Below, piece by piece: positions 48,025-59,385 of a stretch of DNA of 64,000 bases (its first letter is position 1; every line of letters starts with the position of its first letter). The position numbers were made by a program, and so were the translations under genes. The notes under the pieces are model-generated. The model was not told where the DNA came from and did no database searches. It worked only from the letters and a program-made list of their open reading frames with translations. Where the stretch lies: positions 11,181,501-11,245,500 of the forward strand of contig NC_016131.3 of the NCBI RefSeq assembly GCF_000005505.3, in the 5' to 3' direction. This stretch comes from Brachypodium distachyon. Lineage: Eukaryota; Streptophyta; Magnoliopsida; Poales; Poaceae.

Positions 48025-48420
48025 CACCATCATAGCGTCGCCGTGGCAACCCTCGCCTTTGAATCTGCCTTCTTGAGGGATGCAGCAAGGATGCTGTGGT
48101 TGGGGAGCCGCCGGCGCCGAGCTCCGGTGGCTGCGCCACCACGGCACCCCCGCGGCAACCCTTGCCCTTGAAGACAGTCCTCGGAGGGGTGCGGCAAGAG
48201 CGCTGTGGCGGGGCCGCCGCCGGCGCCGAGCACCGGTGGCGGCGCCACCACAGCATCTCCGTGGCAACTCTCACCTCGGAGTAGCCTGGTGGAGGGGTGC
48301 GACAAGGACGCGATGGCAGTGCACCCATTAGCACATAGCACTGATGGCATGCACCACCATCGTGCCTCTGCGGCACCTCTCGCCTTTGCAGCCTTTTCCT
48401 TGGCTCCGCTCTGAGTTGCT
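48025..48420. repeat. Outer element tandem repeat, right part
   Basis: About three and a half units of about 108 bases, continuing the array at 40029. Units share GTGGCAACCCTCGCC-like, GAGGGGTGCGGCAAG-like and GCGCCGAGC cores; the last unit again holds GATGGCATGCACCACCA. Confidence 0.8.
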
Positions 48421-49119
48421 CCATGGCCGGCACGCCCTTTTATAGGCGCGGGGGAGGGGCTTGCCACCACGTGCGCCGGGTCACCACGGCACACGTTGTG
48501 CCACACCCCCTTGAAGTGCGGCACGGTCCTCGCCACCATGCATGCCAAGTCACCGCGGCACACGTGGCGGCTCCCTCCTGAAGCAGGGGCCTCGAAGTGC
48601 GGCGAGACCCTTGTAGTGCGGTCACTCCACACCACAAGGCGCCAGTAAATGCCACAGCCCGTGAAAGGTCCACGAGCGTTACAGTGCGCTGGATTCCACC
48701 TTTACCCTGCATGTCAGATTCTTACCAAGCCCGAGATGCTGCAATTTTTTTTCGAAATTCACGAAAACATATAGCAACATGGATAGCTCTCCTGCCTCTT
48801 AGCCCCCGGGCACAGAAGGGTCGATGCCAAACTTGGGTGTGAGCACTCTTACATTCCAAGACGCAGCGTCTGCGTGATGCACATTGCGGTGAGCCCGACA
48901 ACTGCATGCCCCGTGTCGGAGTGATCCGGCAACGGGTTATCGTTTTCAAGGCTCCGGCAGCCCCTACTCACAACCAAGTATGGAAAGAGACTTGAAGTTC
49001 AGGAAACAACACTTATCTTCATTCACGTCAACTAGTGGTTTACAATCGAGGGTTGCCCGGCTACACTATTTCAAGAGGCATGCTTCGGCGGCATCACCTG
49101 TGGGACGGGCTCCGCCGCT
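48421..49119. other. Outer element, non-coding 3' region
   Basis: Homologous to 43201-43965 of the inner element (shared CTTACCA...CCGAG-TGCTGCAATTTTTTTCGAAATTC area). No coding domain. Confidence 0.6.
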
Positions 49120-52100
49120 TCACGGGTAGAACTTGCGCAAGTGCTCAATGTTCCAGCTATTTTGCACCGGCAAGGCTTCTTCGGTTTCCAGTCGGACAGC
49201 CCCCGGCCTGGTCACCTGCACTACCCGGAAGGGGCCCTCCCATTTCGGAGTCAGCTTGTTTCCGGCCTTCGTTCCTTGTATCCGGCGCAGGACAAGGTCT
49301 CCGGTCTCGAGCTCCCGGGATTGGACCCGCCTGTCGTAAGAACGGCGGAGTCCCTGCTGGTAGCACACCGCTCGCACAGCAGCCCGGCATCGATGTTCTT
49401 CGATGAAGTTCAGATCGTCAACCCTCTACTCGTGTTGGCTGGAGTCGCCGTATGCGCGTATCCGGGGAGATCCGTGCTTGAGCTCGAGGGGCAGCACCGC
49501 TTCTGCCCCGTAGACAAGGGGGAAAGGAGTCTCGCCTGTTGCCCGACTAGGTGTTGTCCTGATTGACCACAGCACGGGCTGGAGTTCTTCGACCCAGTGC
49601 TTCCCGTGGCCTTTGAGCTTGTCAAAGGTTCGCGTCTTTAGCCCCCGCAGCACTTCTGCGTTGGCTTGCTCCGCCTGCCCATTACTCCTTGGGTGAGCAA
49701 CAGACGCGAAGTGGATCTTGGTGCCCATGCCCTTGCAGTAGGCCTGGAAAACCGCGCTCGTGAATTGCGTGCCGTTGTCGGTGATGATGCTTTTAGGCAC
49801 ACCAAACCGGCACACAATGCTCTTGAAGAACTTGATGGCCGCCTGGGCGGTCACCTTCCGCACTGGTTCCACTTCCACCCACTTGGAGAACTTGTCGATG
49901 GCTACGAGCAGGTACTCATAGCCGCCAACCGCTCTCGGCAGCTTGCCGACGATATACAGCCCCCAGACCACGAACGGCAAGGAGGACGGAAGGACTTGCA
50001 GGGCCTGCGCCGGCTGGTTGCTCTTCTTCGCATGGAACTGGCATGCTTCGCACGTCCTGACCAGTTGCTCGGCGTCAGCCAACGCCGTGGGCCAGTAGAA
50101 GCCATGCCGGAACGCCTGGCCGGCCAGAGCCGGGGAGGCCACATGGTGCGAGCAGGTGCCCTGGTGTATCTCCTCTAGCAGCGTGCGCCCCTCGTCTTGG
50201 GGCACGTCGTGGAGCACCACCCCGTTAGCACGCCTCCGGTAGAGTTTACCATCCACCAGGGCGTACATCTTGGCTTGCCAGGCTAAGCGCTCCACGGCGA
50301 CGTCATCTTCCGGGAGGGCTTCTCCCTTCAGGTAGCGAGCGATATCGACCGCCAAAGGCGGTGTTTCTCTGCTTACGCATGCCGCTACATCAACGGCATG
50401 GACCCCCACTATTGCGGGGTTTCCTTCGGTTGCCGGGGGGGCTTCCCCGGCAGCCAGCGTGGGGGCGACCGAAGGCGCAGTCTGCCTATGCCTGAACACC
50501 CCCGCCGGAACCCTCCGGCGCTCTGCTGCCAACTTGGACAGCTCGTCAGCCGCGAAGTTATCCTTGCGCTTGGCGTGCTCGAACCGCAAACCCTTGAACT
50601 TGCGTTCCAGCTTGCAGACTTCGTCCACGTACGCTGCCATCTGCAGGTAGTCGTAGTCCTTGTTAACCTGATTGATCACGAGTTAGGAGTCCCCGCGAAC
50701 GACCAGGCGCTTGATATCCAAAGCGATTGCCGCCCGCAACCCGGCAAGCAGCCCTTCATACTCAGCCATGTTGTTAGTGGAGTTGGGGAAATCGAGTTGG
50801 ATGGCGAACCTCAACTGATCTCCCGCCAGCGACTCGATGACGACCCCGGCTCCGGCTCCCTGGGGGCGCCGTCGAAGTACATGATACATTGGCCTTCGTC
50901 CAGCTTGCCCCGCAGGCTGGTCTCCGGCTCCTCCTCTTCTATGCCCGTCGAAGTCCATTCTGCCACGAAGTCCGCTAGGGCCGTACTCTTGATGCTCTTC
51001 TTGTTGGTGAAGCGCAGATCAAACTCCGACAGTTCCATCCTCCACTCGGCCACCCTCCTGGTAGCTTCACGGTTAGTGAGGGCTCGCTCGAGGCAGAACC
51101 CCGACGCCACCATGACGAGGTGAGCCCGGAAGTAGTGGTGAAGCTTGCGTGACGCAAGCAAAATCCCCAGCAAGAGCTTCTGCACCTGCGGGTACCTCGT
51201 ACGGGCATCGCGCAGCACCGTGCTGACGAAGTACACAGGGTGTTGCACGAGCCGCTTGCGTGGTGCTGACGTTGCCGGCTCGAGGGCGGTCCCCGGGTCC
51301 GAGGCGGTTGCCAGGGGTGGCTCAGCCCCCTGCCCTGCGAACTCAGCTCCCGGGATGTCCTCCTCTCTCTCGGCAACCAGCACCGAGCTGACCACTTGGT
51401 CTGTTCCCTCTAGGTAGAGTAGTAGCGGCTCGCCCGGCTTGGGGGCGACGAGGACGGGTGGCGATTTCAGGTATTGCTTGAGATCCGGAAACGCCGCCTC
51501 GGCCTCGGGGGTCCAATCTATCGGGCCCTTCTTCTTCATTGCCTTGAAGAAAGGTAGGTCACGTTTGCCCAACCTTGAGATGAAGCGGCCCAGCGCAGCA
51601 ACGCAGCCGTTGAGGCGCTGGACGTCCTTCACCTTGCGGGGAGCCTCCATTTTCTCGATAGCTTATATCTTCTTTGGATTGGCTTGAATCCCCTTGTGCG
51701 AAACCAAGAAACCTAGAAGCTGGCCCGAGTCTACACCAAAGAAGCACTTCTCAGGGTTCAGCTTGAGTTTGATCCTGCGGAGGTTATCAAACGTCTCCCG
51801 CAAGTCATCAATCAGCGAGTTCCAGCGCTTCGACTTGATGATGATATCGTCCATGTAGGCCTCTACGTTTCGGCCTAGCTGGGGTCCCAACACTCGCGCA
51901 ATGCACGTGGAATGTTGAGCCCGCGTTCTTAAACCCGAAAGGCATGCACGTATAGCAGTAGCAGCCAACCAGGGTGATGAACGTTGTTTTCTCCTTGTCT
52001 TCAACTGCCATCTTAATTTGATGGTAGCCGGAAAATGCATCCAAAAAACTCAGCAAATCGCAACCGGCAGTGGAATCCACTATTTGGTCAATGCGAGGTA

Positions 52101-53220
52101 CAAGGAAAGGATCTTTTGGACACGCACGGTTAAGATCAGTAAAATCTACACACATGCGAAGTTTATTTTCCCCCTTGAGCACTACAACAGGATTAGCTAA
52201 CCAAGTGGGCTACAGTACTTCCCTGATAGCCCCCGCAGCTTTGAGCTTGTACACTTCTTGTTTGATGAAATCTTTGCGCTTCTGCACTTGTCGGCGGATC
52301 TTCTGCTTGACGGGGCGGGCGTCCGGACGCACCGCGAGTCGATGCTCGATCACCTCCCTAGGGACTCCAGGAAGGTCCGACGGCTCCCAAGCGAACACGT
52401 CGGCATTCTCTCGGAGGAAAGTAATGAGGGTGCTTTCCTATTCGGCAGTGAGGTTCGCACCGACGGTGACGGTGCGCTCCTCCTTGCCGGCTTGGAGGGG
52501 CCGCTTCTTCACCTTGGTGGCCTCCTCCTTAAGCTTCTGGCCTTGCCGGGGCGCGAGCTCGAGCCTGCGCCTCCCCCGGCAAGCTCTTGGGGGGCAGCAT
52601 GGGCCTTTTTAGTTGTGAGGCCGTCGCCCGGCAATCCTTCACTCCCGGCAACGTCGTCGTCACCGGCATCGGCTGCGGCGGCGGCCCTATCGACCTCACC
52701 AACGCACCAGGCCGAGTCCTTGAGGTCGCACCTGATGGAGAGGACTCCGTACATGCACGGCATCTTCATCACGCCGTAAGCATAATGAGTCGCCGCCATG
52801 AACTTGATGAGCGCCGGGCGACCAAGGATCCCATTGTAGGGCAACGCGGTATGCGCGACGTCGAACACTACGTGCTCGGTTTTGAACCCTTCCCGGGACC
52901 TGAAGGTCACCGGCAGCGTGATGCGCCCCAAGGGACGCACGATCTCGGGGTTTACTCTCCGGAACGGGTCAGTGGGCTTCAGCTGCTCTACCGGCAACTG
53001 GAGTTTCTCCACTAACCTGGCGGACAGGAGGTTCAGCCCCGCTCCATTGTCCACCAGCACCTTGGTCACCGTCATGTTGTTGATGATCGGTGAGACCACG
53101 AAGGGTATGACCCCTGAACCCAGCTGCCGCACTGGGTGATCGTCGGCGCTGAAGGTGATCGGGACGTGTTTCTACTTCAGCGGCTGTTGCGGCTCCGCAT
53201 CCGGCAACAGCGCACACACC
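49120..53220 (-). pseudogene. Outer element pol: protease, RT, RNase H, integrase
   Basis: Protease (53132-52900): VLVDNGAGLN in place of the usual D-S/T-G site. RT (52400-51660): conserved FRPYRM-equivalent CVDFTDLNRACPKD, DAFSGYHQI and AYMDDIII with the catalytic YMDD. RNase H (about 51500-50450) and integrase (50250-49120) with an HHCC zinc domain, ITDNG and the C-terminal NIEHLRKFYP block. In-frame stops occur at 52210-52212 and in the RNase H (DS then stop then LVINQ near 50685), a frameshift near 51900, and the first integrase catalytic Asp is Tyr (codon 49954-49956). No chromodomain. Confidence 0.9.
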
Positions 53221-53229
53221 TCCCGGGTG

Positions 53230-55163
53230 AGGCGCTTCACCGCGGCGTGGGATGAGAGAGCGTAAGCTCCCCCATGGATGCAGGCGACGCCGCGGGGCTC
53301 CTGGAAGCCCGGCTCGTCACCCCCGGTGCAGTCGGACTCGCGCTGCCCCTCTGTGCGAGCCCTGTCTCGTCCCCGTGGAGGCCGCTCCCTGCCGGCGCGG
53401 GCCTGGCCGCGTCCCCCCGGGCTTCCTTCCTACCGGCACCGCTGCCGGCCGGCTTCGGCCCCGCTCTGGGCTTGTTCGGGCAATCTCGGGAGAGATGCCC
53501 GATGTCGCCGCAGTTGAAGCAGGCGCCGGCTGCTCAGCGCTCCTCGTGGCGCTACTCGCGCCGCTGCTTGATACCCTGCAGAACGCTGCAGTCCTGCGTG
53601 TCATGGGTAGCGTTGGCGTGGACGGGGCAGCGGGACGCGTCGCCCAGCTTGCAGCCAGACGCGCCACCAGATGAGGTCTTTTTCGCAGGCCTCGCGGTAG
53701 CCCCCGACTCTGCGGCGAGAACTTGCTTCCTGCTACACTTCCGGGAGCTCTTCTTCTGCGATCCCTCAGCTGGGCTTGCGGCAGCTTTAGCTGCGAGCTC
53801 GGGCGCCAAGCGCCCTTCCTCGGCCATGCACACTTGTGCGTCAGGGCGTACAGATCATGCATCGTCCGGATCCGATGCGTTCTCAGGTTCTCGCACATCT
53901 TGGGGTCGTGGACGTTGATGGCGAAGGTGTTGACGATGGCAACAGCCTCTGCCTCCGGGATGGAGTAGGAGAGGTTGGAGAAGCGGTTGACGAAGTTCCG
54001 CAACGTCTCTCCCGGTTTCTGCACCACAGTGTGCAGCTCCGCCATGGTTCCCGGGCGCTTGTAGCCGCCCTGGAACGTGCTTACGAACTGCTCGCGCAGG
54101 TCCGCCCAAGTAGCGATCGACCCAGCAGGCAGGTTGAGCAGCAGGTTCTCATTGATCCCTTAAGGACCATCGGGAACTAGTTGGCTCTGACCTTGTCGTC
54201 GGCGCCGATGGCATGCATCCCCAACGTGTAGGTCAGGAGGAAATCTTTGGGATTCATGGTCCCATCGTACGTACCGAGCGCGGGCGCTCGGAACTTGCGG
54301 GGCCATATCACCCGCCACAGCTCGCGCGTCAACGCGGTGCAGCCGTCCTCAGGGCCCATAGGAGCATCCTCCTGCTCCTGCGGGTCCTGGCGCTCCACAG
54401 CGCACCGGAGCTGACGCTCCAGGTGCTGGCGTAGGTCCTCCTGCTGGCGGGCATTCAAGATGACGCGCGCGTCACCTCGTGTGACGGTGGGTGACGAGTC
54501 CGAGGACCCCTCAGGATCCCCGCCTCCCTGCCCTCCCTGCAGGGGAGGGTTTTCTCCCTGCCGCGAGGCGCGGGGCGCGTCCCCGCGCCCCGGGTTTTTC
54601 CCGCGGCCCGAGCCTGCCGGGGCGCCCTCGCCTTGTGGCTGCTGGGCGGCGAGCGCGAGGAGCGCGTCCAACTCCGCGCTCGATGCTTTGTGTGCCGGCG
54701 TGCCCTGTTGCGGCTCGTACCGCACCATGACCCGCGCGGTGATGATGGGTTCTGCCGGGGTTTGGGCTGGGGGCAACCGATTCTCCGACCAGCTGCCCTC
54801 CGCCCTATCCCCTGGTGCACCCGGGTGAAGGGGGTGCGACCCCGTCGGCGTCGCTCGCGACGCGGTGTGCTCATGGCGCAGCCGCCGCTGCACGTCTTCG
54901 ACCCGCGACTCAACTCGCTGGCCGGCACGGGCGGCACCGTGGCCACTCGCGCGACTGGCCCCGAATCTGGGAGCCGCCGGCCCCCTCAGCCGGTTGTCTA
55001 CCGACGGCCGAGGAGGCGGGGGTGGCAGCTGCGACTGTTGTGCTCGTGAGGGCTCAAGATTTTCCTAAGCCCGTGTCGGGGGCTGCGCGTCGTGCGACCG
55101 CGTGTGTGCCGCTAGGGCTTCACGCGGATCGATTCAGGGGTCACCAGCCCGCTTAGGAGGCAT
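53230..55163 (-). pseudogene. Outer element gag
   Basis: Begins MPPKRAGDP at 55163 and hits a stop at once. The long frame 54893-54177 contains an RNA-binding-like Arg/Gly-rich part and the WRVIWPRKFRAP...LGTYDGTMNPKDFL block of retrotransposon capsid; after a frameshift the capsid continues (WADLREQF, NRFSNLSYSIPEAEA). A CCHC zinc knuckle CFNCGDIGHLSRDC lies at about 53525-53480. Confidence 0.88.
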
Positions 55164-55249
55164 GGTGGTTGGCTCCGCTGTTGGAGTAGACAAGGCCGAT
55201 GTCGACGTAGATGTCGGTGCCGGCGATCACCGGTGAGCTCTCCTCACGC

Positions 55250-55269
55250 GCCCCCTACCTGGCGCGCGA
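55250..55269 (-). promoter_or_regulatory. Primer-binding site of the outer element, mutated
   Basis: On the minus strand TCGCGCGCCAGGTAGGGGGC follows the LTR; compared with the inner element the TGG start has become TCG. Confidence 0.65.
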
Positions 55270-55271
55270 GA

Positions 55272-56148
55272 TGTCATAGCACGGGGCTTTGACACTGGGG
55301 ATGCGCGGGCACCCCCTTTTTGGTTTGGCGGGGGGCGACGGGGATCGCTCCGACGATCGCGGGCGGGGCCAATGCGAAGCGCGCCAACACACAATGAACA
55401 CGAGCGTGCGTTTTTACCCAGGTTCGGGCTGCCGGAGGTGTAAAACCCTACGTCCTGCTTGTCTGAACTTGTATTGACAGGAGAACAAGTGCTTACAGGT
55501 TGCCGGGGGGAGCCTCCGAGGGCTCTCTTTTTGGCTAAGTGTCCTTTGCTACTTTGAGCTACTGCTAGTGTGGTACTACGAGTTGGTCCAGCGAACCCTT
55601 TGACCGTTGAGGGGGGTCCTTCTTTTATAGTCAAGGGGATACCACAGGTGCCACGGTGCATGGTTTACAAGTGGCAAGCAGGGAGCTCGGGCAGCTCCTC
55701 CTCGGTGCGCTGGCATACATGCAAGAATACTAGCTCTGTCACTAGGGGTCTAAAGGTCTAAAAACTACTCTTGAGCAGTCACTGTTTGCTTGACTTGACG
55801 GGGAATTCTCTTTCTGTCGGTTCATTAAATGCGTCGTGCGCCTCACTCCTTGTCCTGACGAATCCTGCGCACAGGGTGCCTGCCGCACGCCCACGTGGCG
55901 TCACTGTTCTGCTTGCTCGGTCCCACTCTCGCAATGGAAACCTGCGCCCGGGAACGCCCCTCCCGGCAAGTAGCTTCCCGGGAGGCGCCCAGGCGGGAAT
56001 TCTCCCCCGAAGCCCTCTAGCCCTGCCGGGCTGGGTAGTTTGCCGGACAGCTTGTACACTGCCGCCCGGGATGTGATCCTCCCGGGGAGCAAGCGAGGCG
56101 ACCCACGCCTTGTGCAGCGGTGGTACCCCGGATGCCACTGGTGCGACA
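55272..56148 (-). repeat. 5' LTR of the outer element
   Basis: 877 bp, TGTCATAGCACGGGGC to GGTGCGACA. Pairs with 35627-36487 at high identity. Directly followed by the target duplication AGGAA. Confidence 0.92.
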
Positions 56149-56153
56149 AGGAA

Positions 56154-56502
56154 TCAAAGATGTCTTTAAGAGTTTTCTCTCTATTGACAAAGAGTCGTGC
56201 TAGCACGTCTCACCTCTATCTACCATGGATGTGGCTATGTGCACAGAACAGATGGAGTTGTCTGACCAGAAGGGTCCACGGAACAGAGAAGATCATGTGT
56301 GTTGCCACTTGAGGCCTCACTTGTAAGAGCTAAGATTGAGTACTTAATTGTTGTACTTTCAAATGTTTGGCCTGTGAGATAAGTAAATTGTGAATTCCTG
56401 GTCTCCTTTTCTGAGTTCCTATCCGCTTTCTCTACTCTTCATCTCCTAATCACCAAATCCTTCGTGCGATTCTGCCCCTCTCAAGGATCCCCGGTCATCA
56501 CA
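56154..56502 (+). repeat. LTR remnant interrupted by the outer element
   Basis: The stretch ends TCATCACA and is followed after two bases by a primer-binding site, so it is the 3' portion of a 5' LTR. Its other part should lie left of 35622 but was not delimited. Confidence 0.55.
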
Positions 56503-56504
56503 AA

Positions 56505-56516
56505 TGGTATCGGAGC
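56505..56516 (+). promoter_or_regulatory. tRNA-Met-type primer-binding site
   Basis: TGGTATCGGAGC differs by one base from the canonical TGGTATCAGAGC complementary to initiator tRNA-Met. Marks an older plus-strand LTR retrotransposon. Confidence 0.75.
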
Positions 56517-57180
56517 TTGCTCTAGTTTCGCTCGCGCTCTAGACATCCGGATTGAACCTGTAACATCCATGGCAAAAGGTGGTGCATGCACCGACAGGGC
56601 GACACAAAATCCTCACCCAAGTTGGGCCGGATTCAGTTTGAGCAATGAGGGCGCCATCCAAGCCGTCGGCTGGCTCCTCCTCAATCACATGGAGGCGCCA
56701 TAGAAATCGTTGGAGGGAGTTCTGGTGAAGTTTGATTCCATGGCGATGTCAAAAATTTGCGCTAACAAATGGATGATTGCGGTGCAAATCTAGATGGTGT
56801 CATGCGACAACAATTAGTCGAAATCATCAGGCCCATCTGCAAGAGTCCAGGGACTAGTTCGAAGCGTGGCGCTACCACCAGGGCTTTCTCATGCGACTCA
56901 AGGTGCTCTGACCAACCATGGACCACTGCCGCTCACAATGCCATTCGACCTGCCACCACCACTACGCAACGCCTTCTCATGGAACAAGCGTGACAGAGGT
57001 CCAGACAAGGCGGCTAGGGGTGGTGGAGGGCGTGCAAACGCCGATGGTCCAAGGCGGGCGACCAGCGCTGCTGCAAGGTGGACATGCAATGATGTTCGAG
57101 GTCATCCAAACGGTTTCTCCATGGACATGAAGATCGAAGAAATACGAAGCGTTTCTTTGAACGATAGAAGGTGAGTTTTT
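56517..57180 (+). pseudogene. Decayed internal region of the older retrotransposon
   Basis: After the primer-binding site comes a frame starting MAKGGACTDRATQ (56571) that stops at 56701, and then other short broken frames. The position fits a gag leader, but I recognise no gag domain, so the assignment rests on position only. Confidence 0.35.
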
Positions 57181-57204
57181 TTTTCATACGACCTTTTTGG
57201 TCAG

Positions 57205-57229
57205 GTTCCATTATCCAGGATAATGGAAC
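57205..57229. repeat. Perfect 12-bp hairpin
   Basis: GTTCCATTATCC, one central A, then GGATAATGGAAC. Isolated; no terminator or element end can be assigned to it. Confidence 0.8.
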
Positions 57230-57456
57230 GGACATTGTTTACCCACCCACGTAGCTTTTACACGCACTTGTCAGCGACAAGAACACACACCAGGTCTTCG
57301 AAGTAAAAGGAAAAACGACAAGTCATGACAGTTAGTTTTTCATATAACAGCAGCATCCTGCGCACACAATTCAGAACCAACTTTCCCGTCGTCAGCCTCC
57401 AGAAGCTTAGTTTCCTGAACATCATTTCGTCATCTCAGCTCTCCTGAACAGGCGCA

Positions 57457-58000
57457 TCAACATCTTTCATCAGGATTTCTCCCTTGGATTCTTGCCAGGT
57501 CCAGTCTTGCTTGAGCCGGGTGGTGCTTTAGTGCTTCTCGTTGCAGGATATCAGCCCCTATGCACAGACGAGTATCGTCATCACCACCTTGGAGACCTGG
57601 CCAGTATTTCAAAAACGAACAAGCCAGACAAATAGTCTCAACCGGAGATCGAATCAATTTCTTTTCGAAACAAGCTCTGTCACGTAACTTCCATATGGCC
57701 CAACAGATTGCAGCCAGGCCAATAACCTGACAATTCCTCCCTATATTGGTATAAGTGGCATGCCACCAAAAATAGTGAGTAAAACAGGATGGCCTAGAGT
57801 TCAGTCCTAGAGCCATCCCCACCACACTCCATGTATGTCTTGCTGCAGCACATTGAAAAAAAAAGATGATTAATGGTTTCTTTGTGGTACAGAATCTACA
57901 AGTGGTGTCCCCTTCCCATTTTCTTTTTTCCATGTTGTCCATAGTGGCTATAGCATCATACCAAACTAGATGATCCCTCGCGCGTTGAGCGAAAACTCAG
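57457..58000 (-). pseudogene. LINE zf-RVT fragment
   Basis: The minus strand encodes DNMEKRKWEGDTTCRFC, then FFFQCAAARHTW, the zinc-binding segment after the reverse transcriptase in plant LINEs. The conserved upstream DAIATMDN part extends to about 58000. Open for 161 codons, but truncated; 3' end of a dead non-LTR element. Confidence 0.75.
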
Positions 58001-58522
58001 AACAATTTTTTTTTACCAAGAATGAAGTTAGAACAACGGGAAAATGAGCATAAGACATAAATCATGATAAATATCATAAATTTGGTATAATAATATGTGA
58101 TTGGAAAAAGCCAATCCAGGTAGAAAATGCATCGTCTGTACATGAGGTAAAAGACCGCCTCATTGTACAGTGAGTAAACAGAACATACATGAAGAAGATT
58201 AAAATATATATGATTTCAAAATACTCGTAAGAAAACCGTTGAAATTCAGTAATGCACAAAGCCTAGATCTTGTAAAGATAAATGTTCCATATATTAGAAC
58301 AACAAAGACTACATATGTCATACGTGTAGAGCAGAAAACCATCAATTACATACAACCTCAACAAACGTCCAAGATACACAGAGTTTGACATACAAACACT
58401 TTCTCAATCTACACAGTACTCCATTTGAATATTTGGCATAAACTTATTAGGTGCCGAGGAGAGAACAAAGCATGACAGAACATGTAATAAAGGACTAACA
58501 AAAGGGGATCCAAAATTCTAAA
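58001..58522. other. Intergenic sequence
   Basis: AT-rich; nothing recognised. The last nine bases are the left target duplication of the adjacent MITE. Confidence 0.5.
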
Positions 58523-59039
58523 GGGTTAATTAGATCTATGCCACTCTTTATTCCACCGGTTGGAGATATGTCATTACAAAAACTTGACTTGGAAAAATGC
58601 CACTCTAACTTTCTTATACCTCTATCAATGCCATTCTGTCCACTTAAGACCAACAAGTGTTCATAAAATACATGTATTTCAGCGTGTACAGCAGTATTTA
58701 CCATAATACCCCTATTTACAACGTTCAACAGTGCGTTTGAGTCTTCCAGGCGCCATAAAGGTTAAAAAAAAATTCAAATTTGGCCCAAAATTCAATCTTC
58801 TAAGAAAAATCTATAAAAAATACAGAAAATAAAAAACAGTAATATGAGTCCACCGTTGGAGACGGGATATGAGGAACGCGTGGGGAATAAGAGGAATAGA
58901 ACTGTTTGACTTGGGATGGGAAAAAACTGTTCGTATAGAGCTATGTCTATACGTATTTAGACAGTATACGTGCTGGTATTGGACAAAATGGCATATCTCC
59001 AACCGGTGAAAATTATAATGGCATAGATCCAATTAACCC
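58523..59039. mobile_element. Mutator-type MITE
   Basis: Terminal inverted repeats of about 50 bases begin GGGTTAATTAGATCTATGCC on the left and GGGTTAATTGGATCTATGCC on the right, both continuing to CACCGGTTGGAGATATG. A perfect 9-bp duplication AATTCTAAA flanks it (58514-58522, 59040-59048), the Mutator hallmark. 517 bp, no transposase. Confidence 0.9.
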
Positions 59040-59048
59040 AATTCTAAA

Positions 59049-59385
59049 ACGGGGGCAAAAGAAGATTCTGCTTCTGCACCTCAAAATTCGTCACTCCACA
59101 TGCTTCTCTCTTCTCGTTGAATGAGAATCTGCTCAATCGTACAGTATGTATGAGATGACAAAAAAATGTTAACACCACAATGCAAATAGCATCACTGGCC
59201 AAAAGGAAGGACTTCATCCTAATGTATAAATTAAAAATAAATTCAAGCTTGAGCCAGATAGAACTGTAGAAGCACCAAATGGAGGTTAACTGGAACCAAT
59301 TAAAGGAGTTGATGATATATATTGTGGCTGTTCGATCAACACGCAGTTTAGATGAGTGACTCCGTGCACACAGGTGAGAGGATAC
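59049..59385. other. Intergenic sequence
   Basis: Nothing recognised. The last five bases GATAC are the target duplication of the solo LTR. Confidence 0.5.

Larger units (their letters stand above)
35627..56148 (-). mobile_element. Outer Tat/RIRE2-like Ty3/gypsy retrotransposon
   Basis: TG...CA LTRs bound the element, and AGGAA occurs on both outer flanks (35622-35626 and 56149-56153), proving one insertion event. Without the inner element it is about 12.6 kb. gag-pol runs on the minus strand, so the 5' LTR is the right one (55272-56148). An antisense extra ORF lies between the end of pol and the 3' LTR. The copy is dead: stops in gag, RT and RNase H, a lost integrase aspartate and a truncated 3' LTR. 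Domain order PR-RT-RH-IN, no chromodomain and the antisense ORF fit the Tat lineage. Confidence 0.9.

Noticed and set aside
52258..53140. Plus-strand ORFs over the outer protease and RT
   Set aside because: Shadows of the minus-strand pol frame; no domain in the plus reading.
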